DNA of 64,000 nucleotides from Bin18 sp965200355 (GTDB lineage: Bacteria > Desulfobacterota > Binatia > Bin18), in the NCBI GenBank assembly GCA_965200355.1, contig OZ241351.1, forward strand, positions 2,790,001 through 2,854,000. Reading direction: 5' to 3'. Within the stretch, counting starts at the first letter, position 1, and the number at the start of each line of letters is the position of its first letter. Below are positions 8,362 to 17,756 of the stretch, in pieces. The notes beneath the pieces are model-generated. The model did no database searches. It was not told where the DNA came from and was given only the letters and a program-made list of their open reading frames with translations. The position numbers and the translations under genes are program-made.

Positions 8362-9240
8362 ATGGAACTTTCACGTGAACGCCTTGTCCTGTATAGCGGG
8401 GCCGGTCTCCTGGGTGGTCTGGCTGGCTGGGCCGTGGCTGACCCGTTGGCCGCGGTGGGGAATGTCGAGCTCCGGGCCACGGCCCTGGGTGGGGTGATGG
8501 GTATTTGGGTTGGCGCGTTTATCGGGGCTATTGAGGGGCTGAGCGCCGGGCATAAGAACAAGACGTGGCAGGGCGTGAAGCTGGGCGGGCTGGCCGGTCT
8601 GGTGGGCGGAGCGATTGGCCTCCTCATGGGAGAGCTGGTGTTCGGCCTGTTTGGCGGTCTGGGCGGGCGTGTTATCGGCTGGGGAATTTTTGGGCTGGCC
8701 GTCGGACTGGGCGCCGGCTGGGTCGGCCAATCGTTCGTCCGTTTACGCAATGGCGCGCTTGGTGGCTGCATTGGCGGCGCGCTTGGCGGTGCGCTCTTTC
8801 AGAGCGTCACCGCCCTCCTTTCGCAGACCGCCGGCCGCGGGGTTGCCCTGGCTATCCTGGGTGCCATGATCGGCCTCTGGATCGGTCTGGTCAGCGAGAT
8901 ATTGAAGCGTGGCTGGTTGATGGTCATTCGCTCACAAAGCCGCAATGCCCGTGAGGGCCGTGAATACCACCTGACCAAGCCGAAAACCACAATCGGTCGA
9001 GCCGAAGAAAGTGATGTTGGCCTGTTTGGCGACCGGTCTATCGCCAACCGGCATGCCGTGATCGAAAAGCACCAAAACACCTTTCGGCTGGCCAAAGGCG
9101 AAGGCCAAGTCAGCGTCAACCGGACCCCGGTGACGCAGCCCGTCCAACTGAAAAATGGGGACCGGGTAGAGGTCGGTGGCACCTTGCTCCTCTTTCGAGA
9201 GCGTGCCGGCAAAGAGCAGGCAGACCGCAGAACCGTATGA
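8362..9240 (+). CDS. Glycine-zipper membrane protein with C-terminal FHA domain
   Basis: The first about 190 of 292 residues are strongly hydrophobic and full of GxxxG-type glycine repeats, forming several predicted membrane segments. The last about 90 residues are a cytoplasmic FHA domain with Gly-Arg-Ala-Glu-Glu-Ser, Ser-Ile-Ala-Asn-Arg-His and a C-terminal GDRVEVGG segment. The design tethers a phosphothreonine reader to the membrane. Glycine zippers often mediate helix packing or oligomerisation, so a multimer or channel-like assembly is possible (inference). It lies between the kinase and the second VWA gene, all in the same direction. I do not recognise the membrane part as a named family. 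Confidence 0.8.
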   Translation: MELSRERLVLYSGAGLLGGLAGWAVADPLAAVGNVELRATALGGVMGIWVGAFIGAIEGLSAGHKNKTWQGVKLGGLAGLVGGAIGLLMGELVFGLFGGLGGRVIGWGIFGLAVGLGAGWVGQSFVRLRNGALGGCIGGALGGALFQSVTALLSQTAGRGVALAILGAMIGLWIGLVSEILKRGWLMVIRSQSRNAREGREYHLTKPKTTIGRAEESDVGLFGDRSIANRHAVIEKHQNTFRLAKGEGQVSVNRTPVTQPVQLKNGDRVEVGGTLLLFRERAGKEQADRRTV

Positions 9241-9253
9241 GGCGGAGAATTGT

Positions 9254-10804
9254 ATGAGATTGCAAGCCCATCCCGCTCGGCAGAGCCCGGCCCAAGCGTT
9301 GCGTATCTTCTATGGCCTTGCCGGCTGTTTGTTTCTGCTCCCGTGCATCTCTATGGCAGATGCGGTGGTTGTTTCTGTCACCAACCCTCAACTGGAGAAT
9401 TTTACCAATGGCGGGGCGGTCGGGCTGTATTTTAATGCGACCGACCTGCGCGGACAGCCGATTGGACAGCTCACGCCGGAGCATGTGAGCGTGCAGGAGG
9501 ATGGACAGGACACGCAGATTGTTGATTTTCGGGGCGAAGAACAGGGCCGGCCGGTCGATATCGTGGTCGTCTTCGATGTCACGGAAAGCATGGGGCCGTT
9601 TATTGACGGCATGAAAGAAGCGGCCATTGCTTTTGCCGACCGCCTGGCCAAGGCCAACCGGGACTATCGCTTGGGTTTGGTCACGTTTGAGGATTACGTG
9701 ATTCGAGATGAGCGAGCGTTCACCCGGAGCGCCCGTGAGTTCAAAAGCTGGGTTGGCGCCCTCCGCCCGGCGGGAGGGGGGGATATCCCAGAGAACTCGC
9801 TGGATGCGCTCTTGCTGGCCAGCCGCTTTCCGTTTCGGCCCGATGCGCAGGCGGTCCTCATCTTGATTACCGACGCCCCCAATCATACCCGGGGGGACGG
9901 CTCGGAAAAAAATAATCCCTACGGTCGAGAGGTAACGCAACTGTCTGGTGCAGAAGTCCTGGCAGAAATCAAAAAGGCGAATCTGAACGTCTATGCTATT
10001 GCTCCACCGCCCTTTATGGCTCCCGACCTGCATCGAATCGCAAAGGAGAGCGCCGGACGCCATTATAATATCGTCAGTGAGGGAGAACGCTTCCCCGAGC
10101 TGATCAGCGAGATCGGTCGCTCGCTCGCCTCGCAGTATTTTCTGACCTATACCAGCCCCCGTCCGGTCGAGGACGGGGTAGAACGCGAAGTCGTGCTGCG
10201 CCTTCAGCATCCGAACGGGGAAGGGGAGGCGCGTATCTCCTATCAGGTGCGTGGGATTGGCGGGGCGATAGCCGTCCCCAGCCGCTCAGGACCGGGCTCC
10301 ACACAGCCGCAAACTGCTATTACCTATGGCATGTGGAATATGGTGGTGCCCCTCTTAGCCGCCGGCGGATTGCTCCTGCTGGCGCGCGTCCGCATGAATG
10401 AGATTCCGGCTGAAGTGCTGAGTCTGGTCAAGGCGGCAACGCGCCGACCCGCGGCCCCCGGCCAAAATGCCGTCCCTGCTCCGGTTGTGCCGAAGACCTC
10501 CACGCCCTACGCTCGACTCGTGCGCCAAAGCCCGTTTGAGGAAGCGCCACGCGAAATTGTTCTTTCTCGCGAGGAGATGACGATTGGCCGGGGCGAGGAA
10601 TGCGAGGCGATTATTCTCCATTCCTCGATATCGCGCGAACACGCCCGCATCAAAAAAGTCAAACAGGGCTATGTGGTGCTTGATTTGCAGAGCAGAAACG
10701 GCCTCTACCTCAATGGCAAAAAGGTGACCGAAAATCTGCTCAGAGACGGGATGCAGGTCCGTATCGGAGACGTAGAGTTTCTCTTCTACGCCGCGAGCGC
10801 GTAG
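9254..10804 (+). CDS. Exported VWA-FHA protein with one membrane helix
   Basis: Start set at 9254 because the product then opens with a signal-like segment (residues about 1-35); a longer frame from 9176 would overlap the previous gene. The 516-residue protein has an extracytoplasmic VWA domain (about 95-275) with an Asp-Val-Thr-Glu-Ser metal site, a membrane helix (about 360-378) and a cytoplasmic C-terminal FHA domain (about 420-514; Gly-Arg-Gly-Glu-Glu, Ser-Ile-Ser-Arg-Glu-His, Ser-Arg-Asn-Gly). It thus joins a periplasmic metal-dependent binding module to a cytoplasmic phosphothreonine reader. It is the last gene of the cassette and faces the convergent gene ending at 10838. Confidence 0.87.
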   Translation: MRLQAHPARQSPAQALRIFYGLAGCLFLLPCISMADAVVVSVTNPQLENFTNGGAVGLYFNATDLRGQPIGQLTPEHVSVQEDGQDTQIVDFRGEEQGRPVDIVVVFDVTESMGPFIDGMKEAAIAFADRLAKANRDYRLGLVTFEDYVIRDERAFTRSAREFKSWVGALRPAGGGDIPENSLDALLLASRFPFRPDAQAVLILITDAPNHTRGDGSEKNNPYGREVTQLSGAEVLAEIKKANLNVYAIAPPPFMAPDLHRIAKESAGRHYNIVSEGERFPELISEIGRSLASQYFLTYTSPRPVEDGVEREVVLRLQHPNGEGEARISYQVRGIGGAIAVPSRSGPGSTQPQTAITYGMWNMVVPLLAAGGLLLLARVRMNEIPAEVLSLVKAATRRPAAPGQNAVPAPVVPKTSTPYARLVRQSPFEEAPREIVLSREEMTIGRGEECEAIILHSSISREHARIKKVKQGYVVLDLQSRNGLYLNGKKVTENLLRDGMQVRIGDVEFLFYAASA

Positions 10805-10837
10805 GGTCGAAACGGGCCATACCGCGGCGCCTGAATC

Positions 10838-12883
10838 CTAGCGGTACAACTCCTCATGTTCGACCGTGTGATCAGGCAGACGAATACGCGGGTAGAGTGA
10901 GGGCAGGCCGTCGCGGCCCAGGAGGAGAAAGTCCACTGGCACCAGCGGCATGGGCACGTCAAGGCCGACATAGCTGCTGAACTGATCTCGGCCAAACGCC
11001 AGCCGGGTTCCGAGGATATCTCTCGGCAGCGTCCCCCGGACGTCAAATCCTTCCCCCAGGCTCCCAGTCAGATAGGGCAGCACGCGCCAGCCGTCTGCGT
11101 CATTTTTTTCAGACTGACTCTTGAGCGTGATATCCGCCGGCTCCGCCCCTCGGACCAATTTGGCAATGCCCTGGTCCCCACGATACACGGCGTCTTCATA
11201 GCCCTTTTCCCGGAACTTGCGCCAAAACTGCTGCCACGACGCGGCAGGGACCCCGTATACTTTGGTGCGCGGGCCGGTGTCGCTTTCCAACAGCAGGGTC
11301 AAGTCGCCGTGCTGAGAGAGGATGATGCCGTCGTCCGTGAGTTCAACATTCCGCCAATCGCCATCATACAGCTCTCGTTTGAGGCCGAGACCCTGAGCGC
11401 CGAACAGGTCCGGGTTGTCACGCAGGAACATTTTACTGAGCCGCAACCCCTGGTTTTCAGGCCGACTGACTTGCTGGAACTCTTCCGCGGCTTCTTTTGC
11501 CACCTCCGTCTTGGGATAGTTCTCCAGCAGGCGCCGCAGATAGGCGTGCGTCTCGGTTTGATGCGGACTGGCTTTGGCCTGTTCGAGCAGGGCGGTGGCC
11601 GCGTTTTCCTGGAGCTGGGGAATCTCTTCTTCCATGCCGGCCAGGGTGTAATACTCAATCGCTTTCTCAACCCGGCCTTCCTTGGCATAGGCTCTGGCGA
11701 GGAGGGGATAGATCTCGGGGGAGCGTTCCTCCGGGGGGGTCTGCTGCAAGTATTCCTCGCCGGCGGTAATAATGCCTTGCTGGGATACGGCTCGTCCGGT
11801 CATGACCTTCCACAGTTTCCCCAAGGTCTGGATCATGGTCAGCCCGCCAAAGGTCGCCGCGCCAACCAGCCCTTCCGTGCCGAGCTGGAGGCCGGCGACA
11901 ACAACATTGTCTTTGACAAAACCGCTCCCCGGCAGCATATAGGTCAAGGTCTCTTTGCTATGCTCCCACTCGGCCTGTTTCACGCCGGCCAGCGGGTCCT
12001 GGGGAGTCTCCGGGTCGTACTGGCTCAGGGCATCATAGTGTTGCAGTCGGGACTCGACCCGCTGGACCCCGGCCTTAGCCTTTTCCGTGTTTTCGTCAAC
12101 CAGCAGGGCGAGCTGATAATGAAAATTGGCCTGCCAATAATCTTCCGCGGCAAAGGCGTGTTCGGCCCGGGCTAACTCAGCGTCCACCACGGCCTTTTTT
12201 CGTTTCGTATCCAGGGCGTCCATCTTGGCTTGGACTTCCGGGACCCGTGGGTCATTGGGCGCTTCTTCGAGGAAGCGCCGATACAGGGCCAGAGCCTTGC
12301 GCTCGCCCGGCCTGGGCCCTGAGTGGCGGCCAACTGAAGAGACGACGCCTTGCGCGGCGTAAGGACTGGGGCTGGCCGGCGCACCAAGAAACAACCGGGC
12401 CACGTCAAAGGTCGAGAGCACCCAATTGAACAGCCGGGCCACCCGGTGCCGCTTTTCCGAGGCGTAGAGCTGGTCGGCCTGGGAGAGCAGCGCATCCGGC
12501 GTGGCGTTCAGTTCAATAAGCGGGAGTTCCTCCTGACCGTCCTGCTCCACGGACCGGTATAGCAAAGCATAGACCAGGGGGGTCAGGCCGGTTGCCTCCT
12601 CTCCTTGCGCTTCGAGCCGGGTGTCGTGCTGGACCAGTTGTCCGATATGGCCGCGTACTGCCGACGGGTCGTGCAGGTAGCCGTCGATAATCGCGTCGGC
12701 CACGTGTTCGCCGACCTCATCTGGAAAATAGCGCGCGGGAGGAAGGGGGGGCACAAAGGGGTTATAGGTTGGCAAAAATTCCGTCACCCGCTGGGCCAGG
12801 GGGTCTGCGAAATCCCGAGCGTGAAGGGTCGCCGCGGATACGAATTGGCAATACAGGAGCAGCGGCAGGATACGATACCACAT
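10838..12883 (-). CDS. Exported helical-repeat protein of unknown function
   Basis: This 681-residue protein has a cleavable signal peptide (about residues 1-22). Alanine/Glu-rich helical segments of TPR character are most evident between about 180-290 and 360-480 (patterns such as LLARAYAKEGRVEKAIEYYTLAG). The C-terminal about 190 residues are more beta-rich. A modestly hydrophobic Gly-rich stretch occurs near residues 320-345. It follows the lipoprotein gene 12905-14158 on the same strand by 21 bases, so the two are probably one operon. Convergent to the VWA/FHA/kinase cassette, which may be a functional link. No enzyme motif is seen. Confidence 0.75.
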   Translation of the reverse strand: MWYRILPLLLYCQFVSAATLHARDFADPLAQRVTEFLPTYNPFVPPLPPARYFPDEVGEHVADAIIDGYLHDPSAVRGHIGQLVQHDTRLEAQGEEATGLTPLVYALLYRSVEQDGQEELPLIELNATPDALLSQADQLYASEKRHRVARLFNWVLSTFDVARLFLGAPASPSPYAAQGVVSSVGRHSGPRPGERKALALYRRFLEEAPNDPRVPEVQAKMDALDTKRKKAVVDAELARAEHAFAAEDYWQANFHYQLALLVDENTEKAKAGVQRVESRLQHYDALSQYDPETPQDPLAGVKQAEWEHSKETLTYMLPGSGFVKDNVVVAGLQLGTEGLVGAATFGGLTMIQTLGKLWKVMTGRAVSQQGIITAGEEYLQQTPPEERSPEIYPLLARAYAKEGRVEKAIEYYTLAGMEEEIPQLQENAATALLEQAKASPHQTETHAYLRRLLENYPKTEVAKEAAEEFQQVSRPENQGLRLSKMFLRDNPDLFGAQGLGLKRELYDGDWRNVELTDDGIILSQHGDLTLLLESDTGPRTKVYGVPAASWQQFWRKFREKGYEDAVYRGDQGIAKLVRGAEPADITLKSQSEKNDADGWRVLPYLTGSLGEGFDVRGTLPRDILGTRLAFGRDQFSSYVGLDVPMPLVPVDFLLLGRDGLPSLYPRIRLPDHTVEHEELYR

Positions 12884-12904
12884 GGCGTTTTCTTTGCGGG
12901 CGAC

Positions 12905-14158
12905 TTAACGTCCTAAACGTCCAACCTTGGCCATATAGGCTTCCAGCGCTTCGAGTTTGCCCTTGGCTTCAAGTTTTTCCATGATGCCGTCCTGTTGGGC
13001 AACGGTGGCGTAGTGCTGGAGCGCTGACTGACCGAGGGCTTCAAAGATAGTCGGATCAAAACGTAAACTTTCAGGGTCGTTCTGGGCCGTATAGTCATGG
13101 GCAAGGGTGACGTAGAAATCGCCCAACTCCAGCCGATACCGATAGCGGTGTTTACTCTCCCGGTGTTTATCAAGTAACTGCTGGTAGGCCAAGATCACGC
13201 TCTCATTGCCGTCCTCGATGCGGTAGCGGTTGAGGACAAAGAACGCCACTTTCGCCTGGTCCAGCCGTTCTTCTTCTTCCCGGGCCAGGGCGCCGTAGGC
13301 CGTGTCGTGATACTGCTGGGCTAAGTCGCTCCACTGGCGTGCCTGTTCGTCGAGCGCCTGCACATACTCGACCGCGGTCGTGGCGGTCGGTGCCTGCTGG
13401 GCGAGCGTCTGAAAGTCGGTCAGCGCTTCAACTGCTTGCAGGGCCTCTTGTTTGAGCCGGCTCTTGCCCTGGGCGACCCGTTGATACTCGGCCAGGGCCT
13501 GTTCATAGGCGTGCAGCCCCTCATACGCCCGCCCCCGAGTGAAGGCGATAATGGCCGGATAGGTACCCGGATGCTTGGTTTCATAGTCGTTAATGCGGGT
13601 GAGGGTGGCCTTATGAACATTGGCCCCGGTCACATCTTTGGGGAGCGGAAAACGGTAGGTGTCTTTTGTTGCCACGCGCTGAAACTCGGTGACAACTCTG
13701 AGGAGGTCTTGTTCGGTCCGATACGGCGCATTGCCCTGTGGACCGGTCTCGTCGGGAGACAGGCCCGGCATCCACGCGAGCCAACCCGAGGAGGCTCCTG
13801 CTTGGGGAGGACCGAGCTCCGGCAGGGGCGGCAGGGGTTCCGCCGGCTCAGCCGGCGGCAGTTCGGGCGGAGCCGACTCGGGCGCCGGAGGGTGCGCAGG
13901 GATGACACCGGTCTCGTCGACACGGGCTAAAAAGTCCCAGGCCAGTTCTGCCTCTGGGTCGTCTCCTGCCTCGTGCTCGGCTTTCTTGTGGGGTGCCGGC
14001 GGGGGCTCAGACTGAACAGCGGCGCGGGCCGGCTCCTGGCCGCTGAGCGGGGCGGGCCGCTTGGCCTGACAACCGCTGAGGAGCAGACTGACCCCGACCA
14101 GGGAGAGCCAGAAAATCGGGCTGACAGAAAACGCTCCGGTCGTGTCAGGATAACGCAT
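12905..14158 (-). CDS. TPR-like lipoprotein of unknown function
   Basis: Start placed at 14158 because the product then has a short basic N-terminus, a hydrophobic core and a lipobox Leu-Leu-Ser-Gly-Cys near residue 30; the longer open frame lacks this. After a Pro/Glu/Ala-rich low-complexity region (about 33-125) the remaining residues are mostly helical, with TPR-like motifs (for example GRAYEGLHAYEQALAEYQRV). The protein is expected to be anchored in the inner leaflet of the outer membrane or the outer leaflet of the inner membrane. With its downstream partner it may build a periplasmic scaffold. Confidence 0.75.
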   Translation of the reverse strand: MRYPDTTGAFSVSPIFWLSLVGVSLLLSGCQAKRPAPLSGQEPARAAVQSEPPPAPHKKAEHEAGDDPEAELAWDFLARVDETGVIPAHPPAPESAPPELPPAEPAEPLPPLPELGPPQAGASSGWLAWMPGLSPDETGPQGNAPYRTEQDLLRVVTEFQRVATKDTYRFPLPKDVTGANVHKATLTRINDYETKHPGTYPAIIAFTRGRAYEGLHAYEQALAEYQRVAQGKSRLKQEALQAVEALTDFQTLAQQAPTATTAVEYVQALDEQARQWSDLAQQYHDTAYGALAREEEERLDQAKVAFFVLNRYRIEDGNESVILAYQQLLDKHRESKHRYRYRLELGDFYVTLAHDYTAQNDPESLRFDPTIFEALGQSALQHYATVAQQDGIMEKLEAKGKLEALEAYMAKVGRLGR

Positions 14159-14353
14159 GGCCCTCGTCGTTCCATCTAGGCGGATGTGGCTGACCACCCA
14201 CAGGCGCAGGCTCAGCTTAAAGTGGGAAGCGAGGCGAGTCAAAGGCGGAGGGGAGCAGCGAACGGCGACGGGCACAGGGCAGGCCGCAGAAATTGCGGTT
14301 GTCCGGGGCGAATGATACAGACAAGCAGTGACAGACTGACGAGGAGGACACAT

Positions 14354-15433
14354 ATGCAATTCAGTATTACGACCCATACCAAGATCGATAACTGGGACGT
14401 TTTTCCCTATGTTGAGAACTTAGGCTTTGACGCGGCCTGGGTGCCGGACTCCCAGATGATCTGGTCGGACTGTTACGCCACTCTGGCGCTGGCCGCCCAG
14501 CACACCTCGCGCCTTCGTATTGGGACCGGGGTCGCTATTCCGGGGACGCGCCTTGCCCCGGTGACGGCGCACTCCATTGCTTCGATTAACCGCCTCGCCC
14601 CTGGCCGGACTTTCCTCGGGGTTGGGACCGGTCATACGGCCATGCGGGTCATGGGTATGCAGCCGATGAAAATCAGAGATTTTCGCGAATACCTGCGCGT
14701 GGTCCGCACCCTGCTACGCGGGGAGGAGGTCGAGTATAGCCTGAACGGAACGACGCGGACGATCAAATTCTTGCACCAGGATCTGAAATTCATTGACCTG
14801 GAACAGCCGATTCCCATCTATGTTGCGGCCAATGGACCGCTGGCTCTCCGCACCGCGGGAGAATTTGGCGATGGCCTGGTGTCCCTGTTTAACGAACAGA
14901 GCGAGGTCTTGCAGGCCAACGTCAGCCGGGTACAGGCCGGGGCTGAGCGAGCCGGGCGGACCTTACCCGAGAATTTTCATACCACAGCCCTGACCACGGC
15001 GGTCGTCTTAAAGCCGGGCGAAGACCTGACCGCGGACCGGGTGATTGAAGCGTGCGGCTCCTGGGTCACCTGTGCTCTGCATTTTGTGTATGAAATTTAC
15101 GAACAAACCGGAGATGAGAGTACGGTGCCCGAGGCGTTCCAGGACGTGTGGGAGGAGTATCGGGAGCAGGTCGAGCATATGGAAACGCCCCAGGCCAAAC
15201 GCTACCTTCAGATTCACGACGGGCACTGCACCTATCATGTGCCTGAGGAGCGGAAATTCATTACACCGAAGACGATCAAAGGGGCGTGCATGGTCGGGGA
15301 ACCTGCTGAACTGATCGCGGCCATCCGCCAGGCCGAGCAGGCCGGCCTCCGCGAGATTTCCCTTCTGCCGCCGCTCAAAACAAGCCGCGAAGTCTATAAG
15401 GATTTTGCCGAACAGGTCATCGCGAGATATTAA
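14354..15433 (+). CDS. LLM-class flavin (probably F420)-dependent oxidoreductase
   Basis: Start chosen at 14354, seven bases after a GAGGAGG Shine-Dalgarno; the upstream in-frame extension is Arg-rich and non-family. The 359-residue product has the luciferase-like TIM-barrel pattern: an N-terminal GFDAAWVPDSQMIWSDCY segment, GTGVAIPGTRLAPVTAHS, and the FLGVGTGHTA segment that contacts the cofactor phosphate. Its closest look-alike here is the protein at 52654-53706. Members reduce or oxidise small substrates with F420H2 or FMN. The substrate is unknown, and no F420 biosynthesis gene lies in the window. Confidence 0.85.
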   Translation: MQFSITTHTKIDNWDVFPYVENLGFDAAWVPDSQMIWSDCYATLALAAQHTSRLRIGTGVAIPGTRLAPVTAHSIASINRLAPGRTFLGVGTGHTAMRVMGMQPMKIRDFREYLRVVRTLLRGEEVEYSLNGTTRTIKFLHQDLKFIDLEQPIPIYVAANGPLALRTAGEFGDGLVSLFNEQSEVLQANVSRVQAGAERAGRTLPENFHTTALTTAVVLKPGEDLTADRVIEACGSWVTCALHFVYEIYEQTGDESTVPEAFQDVWEEYREQVEHMETPQAKRYLQIHDGHCTYHVPEERKFITPKTIKGACMVGEPAELIAAIRQAEQAGLREISLLPPLKTSREVYKDFAEQVIARY

Positions 15434-15461
15434 ACGGAAGGATGTGCCGTTGTTGTTGCCA

Positions 15462-15546
15462 TGCCGGAGGCGGGGCTCGAACCCGCACGGGGCAAATCCC
15501 CATGGGATTTTAAGTCCCATGTGTCTACCAGTTCCACCACTCCGGC
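15462..15546 (-). tRNA. tRNA-Leu (anticodon UAA)
   Basis: The minus strand folds as an 85-base class II tRNA. The seven-base acceptor pairs 15540-15546 with 15463-15469 and the discriminator A is at 15462. The anticodon loop CU-UAA-AA sits on an AUGGGA/UCCCAU stem. A long variable arm follows, then a GGUUCGAGCC T-loop. The UAA anticodon and long variable arm identify leucine. The CCA end is not encoded: the next bases on the minus strand are TGG. It lies convergent to the LLM gene. Confidence 0.97.
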
Positions 15547-15616
15547 ATGTGGGCAGATTGTAGGCGACGGATGAGAACCCCGCAACACTGTGGAGACAGA
15601 ACCTCTCCCTGGGAGC

Positions 15617-15633
15617 GCGGGCATCTTGCCCGC
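15617..15633. repeat. Short palindromic element between tRNA-Leu and fusA
   Basis: A perfect 7-base inverted repeat (GCGGGCA / TGCCCGC) with a 3-base TCT loop sits downstream of fusA, flanked by GC-rich sequence. There is no T-run on either side, so it is a poor intrinsic terminator. I recall similar GCGGGCATCTTGCCCGC palindromes as dispersed repeats in several bacterial genomes; only one copy was noticed in this window. Confidence 0.5.
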
Positions 15634-15683
15634 CGCCGCCGGAACCATTCATAAACTGCCCCTCCGGCGACATGGCGCATCAC

Positions 15684-17756
15684 TTATCCAACCTCCAGTT
15701 CCTTGTTGCGACCCAGCGCCTCGTCCAGGACGCTGGCAGGAACCTTATCGTAATGAGCGAACTCCATAGTATAGGTTGCCCGTCCCTGGGTGAGTGACCG
15801 AATGGTGGTGGCGTAGCCGAACATCGCTGCCAGCGGGACGTGAGCGGTGACTGTGCGCTGGCCGCCGCCCCGCTCGCCAAGCTCGGTCACTTTGCCACGG
15901 CGGGATTGGAGGTCGCCCATGGCCGTTCCCATATAGCTCTCGGGCACGACCACTTCGACGGCCATCATGGGCTCCAATAAGACGGGCTTGGCTTTATTGA
16001 CCGCGGCTTTGAACCCCATGGAGCCCGCCATATAGAAGGCCAACTCTGAGGAGTCCACCTCGTGGTAGTTGCCGTCGTACAAGGTGACGGTCGTATTGAG
16101 GAGGGGATAGCCGTAGGTGACGCCGTTCTCCGCGGCTTCCCGCACGCCTTTTTCGACTGAGGTGATATACTCGCGGGGGATGGCGCCGCCCTTGATTTCG
16201 TTGACAAAAACCAGGCCCTTGTTGTCATTGGGCTCAATCTTGAGAAAGACGTGGCCAAACTGCCCCCGCCCGCCGGTCTGGCGGACATAGCGGCCTTCGG
16301 CCTGTGCGCCTCGGGTAATGGTTTCGCGATAGGAGACCTGCGGAGCGCCGGTGTTGACTTCGACCTTAAACTCACGCACGAGTCGGTCTAAAATCACCTC
16401 AAGGTGCAGTTCTCCCATGCCAGACAGAATAGTCTGACCGGTCTCGGCGTTGGTTTGAATCACCAGGGTAGGGTCCTCGGAGGAGAGGCGCTGGAGGGCC
16501 AGGCCCAGCTTTTCGGAATCGAGCTTGGTCTTGGGCTCAATCGCGACCGAGATGACCGGCTCTTTGAAGGAAATCGATTCGAGCAAGACCGGCTGCTGTT
16601 TGGTCGCGATGGTGTCGCCGGTCGTAAAGTTCTTGAGGCCCACAATAGCGATGATGTCTCCAGCCGAGGCACGCTCCAGGTCTTCTTTCTTATTGGCGTG
16701 CATACGCACCAGGCGGCCAATGCGTTCGCTGCGTTCGCTGCGTGGGTTAAAAATCGAAGCGCCAGTCTTTAAGGTGCCACTGTACAGGCGGACAAACGTG
16801 AGTTGGCCGGAATAGGGGTCGTGCATGGTTTTGAAAGCCAGGCCGGCCAGGATGTCATCCGAGACCTGCCAACTGCGTTCTTTCCCGGCGAGGGTCTGGC
16901 CGGCTACGGGGCGGACCGGCGGTGGGAGATAATTGACCACGGCATCCAAGAGCGGCTGAATACCCTTGTTGCGCAGCGCGGTTCCGCACAGGACCGGAAA
17001 GACGTCGAGCGACTGCGTCTTGAGGCGCACCGCGGTGGTGATTTCGTCCGGCGTGAGCGCTTCCCCGCTCAGATACTTCTCCAATAAGGCGTCATCGGCA
17101 TCGGCGACGCTTTCGACCAGCAGTTCGGAGAATTTGGCCGCCTCCGCTTGGAGGGCTGATGGAATCTCCTCTTCGTGGAAGCGCGCTCCCAGCGTATCCT
17201 CCTCCCAGACGAGGGCCCGCTGCCGAATCAGATCAATCACGCCGGTCATGGTCTCTTCGGTGCCAATCGGGAGTTGCAGAATCAACGGATTCGCGTCCAA
17301 TCGGTTCGTAATCTGATCGACCACGGCCTGAAAGTCCGCGCCGATACGGTCCAGCTTATTGACAAAGACAATGCGGGGGACGCCGTATTTATCCGCCTGC
17401 CGCCACACGGTCTCCGACTGGGGTTCGACCCCGCCGACGCCACAGAAGACGACAATGGCGCCGTCCAACACGCGCAGGCTGCGTTCCACCTCGGTGGTAA
17501 AATCCACATGGCCGGGCGTATCAATGATATTGATCTGATGGTTGTTCCAGTCGCAGGTAATGGCCGCGGCCGTAATGGTGATTCCCCGCTCTCGTTCCTG
17601 AGGCATCCAGTCGGTAATCGCCGTCCCTTCGTGCACCTCGCCGATTTTGTGGGAGAGCCCGGTATAGTACAGGACCCGTTCGCTTACCGTGGTCTTGCCA
17701 CTATCAACGTGAGCAACGATGCCGATGTTTCGAGTTTTTTCCAGCGTGGTAGACAT
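15684..17756 (-). CDS. fusA: Elongation factor G
   Basis: The 690-residue product has the full EF-G layout. The GTPase domain carries AHVDSGKTT (15-23), the DTPGHVDFT switch II segment and NKLD. Then come domain II, the MGELHLEVILDRL region of domain III, domain IV and the C-terminal domain V. It drives tRNA-mRNA translocation and, with RRF, ribosome recycling. It stands alone, not in a str operon with rpsL, rpsG and tuf, so it may be a second EF-G copy in the genome. That cannot be decided from this window. Confidence 0.95.
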   Translation of the reverse strand: MSTTLEKTRNIGIVAHVDSGKTTVSERVLYYTGLSHKIGEVHEGTAITDWMPQERERGITITAAAITCDWNNHQINIIDTPGHVDFTTEVERSLRVLDGAIVVFCGVGGVEPQSETVWRQADKYGVPRIVFVNKLDRIGADFQAVVDQITNRLDANPLILQLPIGTEETMTGVIDLIRQRALVWEEDTLGARFHEEEIPSALQAEAAKFSELLVESVADADDALLEKYLSGEALTPDEITTAVRLKTQSLDVFPVLCGTALRNKGIQPLLDAVVNYLPPPVRPVAGQTLAGKERSWQVSDDILAGLAFKTMHDPYSGQLTFVRLYSGTLKTGASIFNPRSERSERIGRLVRMHANKKEDLERASAGDIIAIVGLKNFTTGDTIATKQQPVLLESISFKEPVISVAIEPKTKLDSEKLGLALQRLSSEDPTLVIQTNAETGQTILSGMGELHLEVILDRLVREFKVEVNTGAPQVSYRETITRGAQAEGRYVRQTGGRGQFGHVFLKIEPNDNKGLVFVNEIKGGAIPREYITSVEKGVREAAENGVTYGYPLLNTTVTLYDGNYHEVDSSELAFYMAGSMGFKAAVNKAKPVLLEPMMAVEVVVPESYMGTAMGDLQSRRGKVTELGERGGGQRTVTAHVPLAAMFGYATTIRSLTQGRATYTMEFAHYDKVPASVLDEALGRNKELEVG

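Noticed and set aside
15617..15633. Intrinsic terminator of fusA
   Set aside because: The hairpin is short and no T-run follows on the minus strand.
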